Both the position numbers and the translations under genes were made by a program. The notes under the pieces were generated by a model. The model ran no database searches. It was not told where the DNA came from and saw only the letters and a program-made list of their open reading frames with translations. Below, one piece after another: positions 61,789 to 64,000 of a stretch of DNA of 64,000 nt. The DNA is from Muribaculaceae bacterium (lineage in GTDB: Bacteria > Bacteroidota > Bacteroidia > Bacteroidales > Muribaculaceae): assembly GCA_023667285.1 (NCBI GenBank), contig JAMPAK010000001.1, positions 472,137 to 536,136 of the forward strand. Reading direction: 5' to 3'. Every line of letters starts with the position of its first letter. Position 1 is the first letter of the stretch.

Positions 61789-64000
61789 ATGAAGAGATTA
61801 GGGATTTTTACATTGGCGCTTCTGGCGGCTGTGTCAGTTGTATCAGCCGAGCGGCCTAGCGTTGGTCTCGTCCTCAGCGGGGGCGGGGCAAAGGGTGTGG
61901 CCCATATAGGTGTGATAGAGGCCCTCGAGGAGAACGACATCCCCATCGACTACATCACAGGCACCTCCATGGGAGCCATTGTGGGAAGCCTCTATGCTGC
62001 AGGCTACTCCCCGGCCGAGATGCTCGCACTGCTGGCCTCCCCGGGGTTCGCACAATGGTCCACGGGACATGTCGACCCCGCCGACAAATACTTTTTCCTC
62101 GAGCCTCGCGAGACCCCCTCGTTCATCACCATCAATCTGGGGCGCGACTCCACAGCCGTGAAATCCGTCCTCCCCATGAGCCTCATAAACCCCATCCCGA
62201 TGAACATGGCTTTCCCTGAGATCTACTCAAGGTTCACTGCCCAGTGTGGCGCCGACTTCGAGCATCTGTTTGTGCCGTTCAGTTGCGTAACATCCGACGT
62301 CTATGCCCGCCACAAGGTTGTTCTCTCGAGCGGCTCCCTCGCAGACGCTGTGAGGATGTCGATGTCATTCCCCATGGTGTTCGAGCCTATCGACCTTGAC
62401 GGAGTGCCTATGTATGACGGCGGCATCTATGACAACTTCCCCGTCGATGTGATGATGGAGCATTACAAGCCCGATGTTGTCGTAGGCGTCAACGTGGGGT
62501 CGAAAGACGCTCCCCCCACCACACGCAACCCCATGGCTCAGCTCGAACAGATGATCATGCAGCCCAACAACTATCCCTTCCCCTTCGACAAGGGAGTCTA
62601 CATCCGCATAGACCTCGATGAGTTCAGTCTCCTGGACTTCGGCAAGTATCAGGAAATCTACGATATAGGATACCGCCACGGACTCGCCATGGTCGACTCC
62701 GTGAGGATGAAGACCGGAGCCGGAGCCCCGGCAGCCGAGGTCAGGAAGCGCAGAGCCGACTTCAAGTCCCGCACACCTGAGATGGTGATATCAAAGGTCG
62801 AGGTGACAAGCGGAAAGCCAGGCGTGAGGCGATATCTCACCCAGCTCTTCGAGCCGCGCCGGGGAGCCACAACCCTCACATTCCCCGAAGCCAAGGATGC
62901 ATACTATCGCGCCGTGTCAGGGGGCAGGCTCCAGAACCTTGTCCCCACCCCCGTGCTCAACACCGACTCCACTTTCACCCTCAAGTTCAAGCCCGTCACA
63001 AAGGAGGACTTCTCAATCGGCATAGGAGGCTACGTCTCATCCTCCACATCAAGCATGCTCTTCTTTCATGGCGGCTACAATCCCCTGCGTTTCAAAGGCC
63101 TCGATGCCGACGTCAACCTATGGGTGGGTCAGAGTTACCTGGGAGCTGAGGCCGTTGGTGCCTTCTACTACAACACCATCCGCCCCTCCGCCCTCTCCCT
63201 CAGGCTCGTGGCCACACGCCGCAAATATCATGAGACCGAGAGGCTGTTCTATGAATTCAACTCCCCCGACTTCATCAACCGCTCCGAGGTGTTCACAAGG
63301 CTCCAGTATTCAGTAGGCCCCACACGCCGCTCGCGCATCGACGCCGGGCTGGGCTACGGCCATCTCACTGACAAGTATGTCGCAGACCTCGATGACCCCG
63401 GAGCCGATAGCCGTAAACGCGATGTCTGGAACCTCGGCCAACTCTTTGGCCGCTGGGAGCGCAACACACTCGACAACCTCCACGCCCCCACAGCCGGAAC
63501 ACGCCTCATAGCCACCGCCATGGGCGTGGCCGGACGCTATCACTATGACAACCCCGCCCCCTCTGACCGCCTCACCCGTGAGAGCCGCAACCTCTCATGG
63601 CTGCAGGCCGACCTCTCAGCCCTCCACTTCATTCCCCTGGGACGGCAGTTCGCACTCGGCCTCGAGGGACGCGCACTCCTCTCCACCCGCCGGCTCCTCC
63701 CCACCTACCAGGCATCCATAGTCGCAGCCCCTGCCTCTCACCCCACACCCTCCACCTTCAACTCCTTCAACAGCGCATTCCGAGCCAACTCATTCCTCTC
63801 CGTCGACCTCCAGCCCGTCTGGAAAGCCACCTCGACCTTCCAGGTCAGAGCCGACCTCCACGGCTTCCTCCCCGTGCGCAAGATCCTCCCGGCCCGTCAA
63901 GGCCCCGGAGCCCGGTGGGGCAGATGGCTCTCTGACCCAGAGTTCTTCGGCGAGCTCCGCGCCCAGCTCAACCTCCCCTTCGGCACAATCAGCGCCTATG
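61789..64000 (+). CDS. Patatin-like phospholipase with POTRA/surface-antigen barrel (3' truncated by window edge)
   Basis: 737 codons read open from the ATG at 61789 to the window end. Signal peptide MKRLGIFTLALLAAVSVVSA. Patatin domain: oxyanion GGGAKG at residues 31-36, nucleophile Ser60 in GTSMG, and DGGIYDN with the dyad Asp near 207. After about residue 300 comes a POTRA-like region (EMVISKVEVTSGKPGVRRYL) and beta-strand-rich barrel sequence (IGGYVSSSTSSMLFFHGGYNP, LRLVATRRKYHETERLFYE). This matches PlpD-type type Vd autotransporters, common in Bacteroidales. The C-terminus is outside the window. Confidence 0.9.
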   Translation, partial: MKRLGIFTLALLAAVSVVSAERPSVGLVLSGGGAKGVAHIGVIEALEENDIPIDYITGTSMGAIVGSLYAAGYSPAEMLALLASPGFAQWSTGHVDPADKYFFLEPRETPSFITINLGRDSTAVKSVLPMSLINPIPMNMAFPEIYSRFTAQCGADFEHLFVPFSCVTSDVYARHKVVLSSGSLADAVRMSMSFPMVFEPIDLDGVPMYDGGIYDNFPVDVMMEHYKPDVVVGVNVGSKDAPPTTRNPMAQLEQMIMQPNNYPFPFDKGVYIRIDLDEFSLLDFGKYQEIYDIGYRHGLAMVDSVRMKTGAGAPAAEVRKRRADFKSRTPEMVISKVEVTSGKPGVRRYLTQLFEPRRGATTLTFPEAKDAYYRAVSGGRLQNLVPTPVLNTDSTFTLKFKPVTKEDFSIGIGGYVSSSTSSMLFFHGGYNPLRFKGLDADVNLWVGQSYLGAEAVGAFYYNTIRPSALSLRLVATRRKYHETERLFYEFNSPDFINRSEVFTRLQYSVGPTRRSRIDAGLGYGHLTDKYVADLDDPGADSRKRDVWNLGQLFGRWERNTLDNLHAPTAGTRLIATAMGVAGRYHYDNPAPSDRLTRESRNLSWLQADLSALHFIPLGRQFALGLEGRALLSTRRLLPTYQASIVAAPASHPTPSTFNSFNSAFRANSFLSVDLQPVWKATSTFQVRADLHGFLPVRKILPARQGPGARWGRWLSDPEFFGELRAQLNLPFGTISAY

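Noticed and set aside
1-64000. CRISPR arrays, rRNA, tmRNA, complete insertion sequences, integrase or phage att sites
   Set aside because: None seen: no regularly spaced repeats, no rRNA or tmRNA signatures, no transposase or integrase reading frames.

Overview
The window reads as a chromosomal segment of a Bacteroidales bacterium, most likely Muribaculaceae (inference). Genes lack Shine-Dalgarno sites. Promoters follow the Bacteroidetes pattern: TAnnTTTG as the -7 box, with TTG/TTTG about 19-21 bases upstream. Marker genes include UpxY, DUF4494, DUF4271, a LepB of 481 residues, a tricorn-like S41 protease, and a secreted protein ending in the NLQG...NGLYI...KVLVK tail common in Muribaculaceae/Prevotellaceae.

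Layout. 0-0.5 kb: 3' part of a dispersed repeated ORF whose full copy lies at 60.9-61.6 kb. 0.7-5.8 kb: small membrane protein, nadK with a CBS-less ACT-like gene, then pdxJ-exbB-exbD-TonB-like-DUF4494. 5.8-11 kb: yggS, three nonulosonic-acid (legionaminate-type) genes, obg, yraN. 11-15.2 kb: glycosyltransferase, pyruvyltransferase-like gene, UpxY antiterminator, and a MetE-like enzyme missing a zinc ligand. 15.2-18.1 kb: a four-gene phage-derived cluster with a portal protein and no other phage genes. 18.2-26.1 kb: bioB-ThiF-LOG-DUF4271-hemD-rnpA-yidD-tatD, facing hflX-deacetylase-queG. 26.3 kb: tRNA-Asp. 26.6-35.9 kb: secreted protein, sufCDS (no sufB), YgjP-like protease, tricorn-like protease, EamA transporter. 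36-47 kb: OmpA lipoprotein, ECF sigma, porin, dapB-lepB-wbqC, pgpH, GYF/CD225 protein, deoC-mazG-dtd and a glycosyltransferase. 47-53 kb: queA, outer-membrane barrel, large TPR protein. 53-60.7 kb: an AT-richer accessory operon. 60.9 kb to end: the repeated ORF and a patatin/surface-antigen-type protein running off the window.

The best candidate for an undescribed system is the minus-strand operon at 53.3-60.7 kb. It encodes, in order: a lipoprotein with an eight-cysteine C-terminal part, a secreted plug/carboxypeptidase-like half-protein, a DUF1573 lipoprotein, a Wzy_C (O-antigen-ligase/O-oligosaccharyltransferase-like) membrane protein with TPRs, a transglutaminase lipoprotein, and (after a 345-base gap with its own promoter and a gene remnant) an MG2 macroglobulin-like half-protein. 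A coherent guess is an envelope system that glycosylates, cross-links or captures an exported Cys-rich protein. Its outer edge carries a 159-bp palindromic MITE-like element with 3-bp TAA duplications, and its promoter lies in a perfect 39-bp palindrome.

Promoter, transcription-start and function statements are pattern-based inference; no searches were run.
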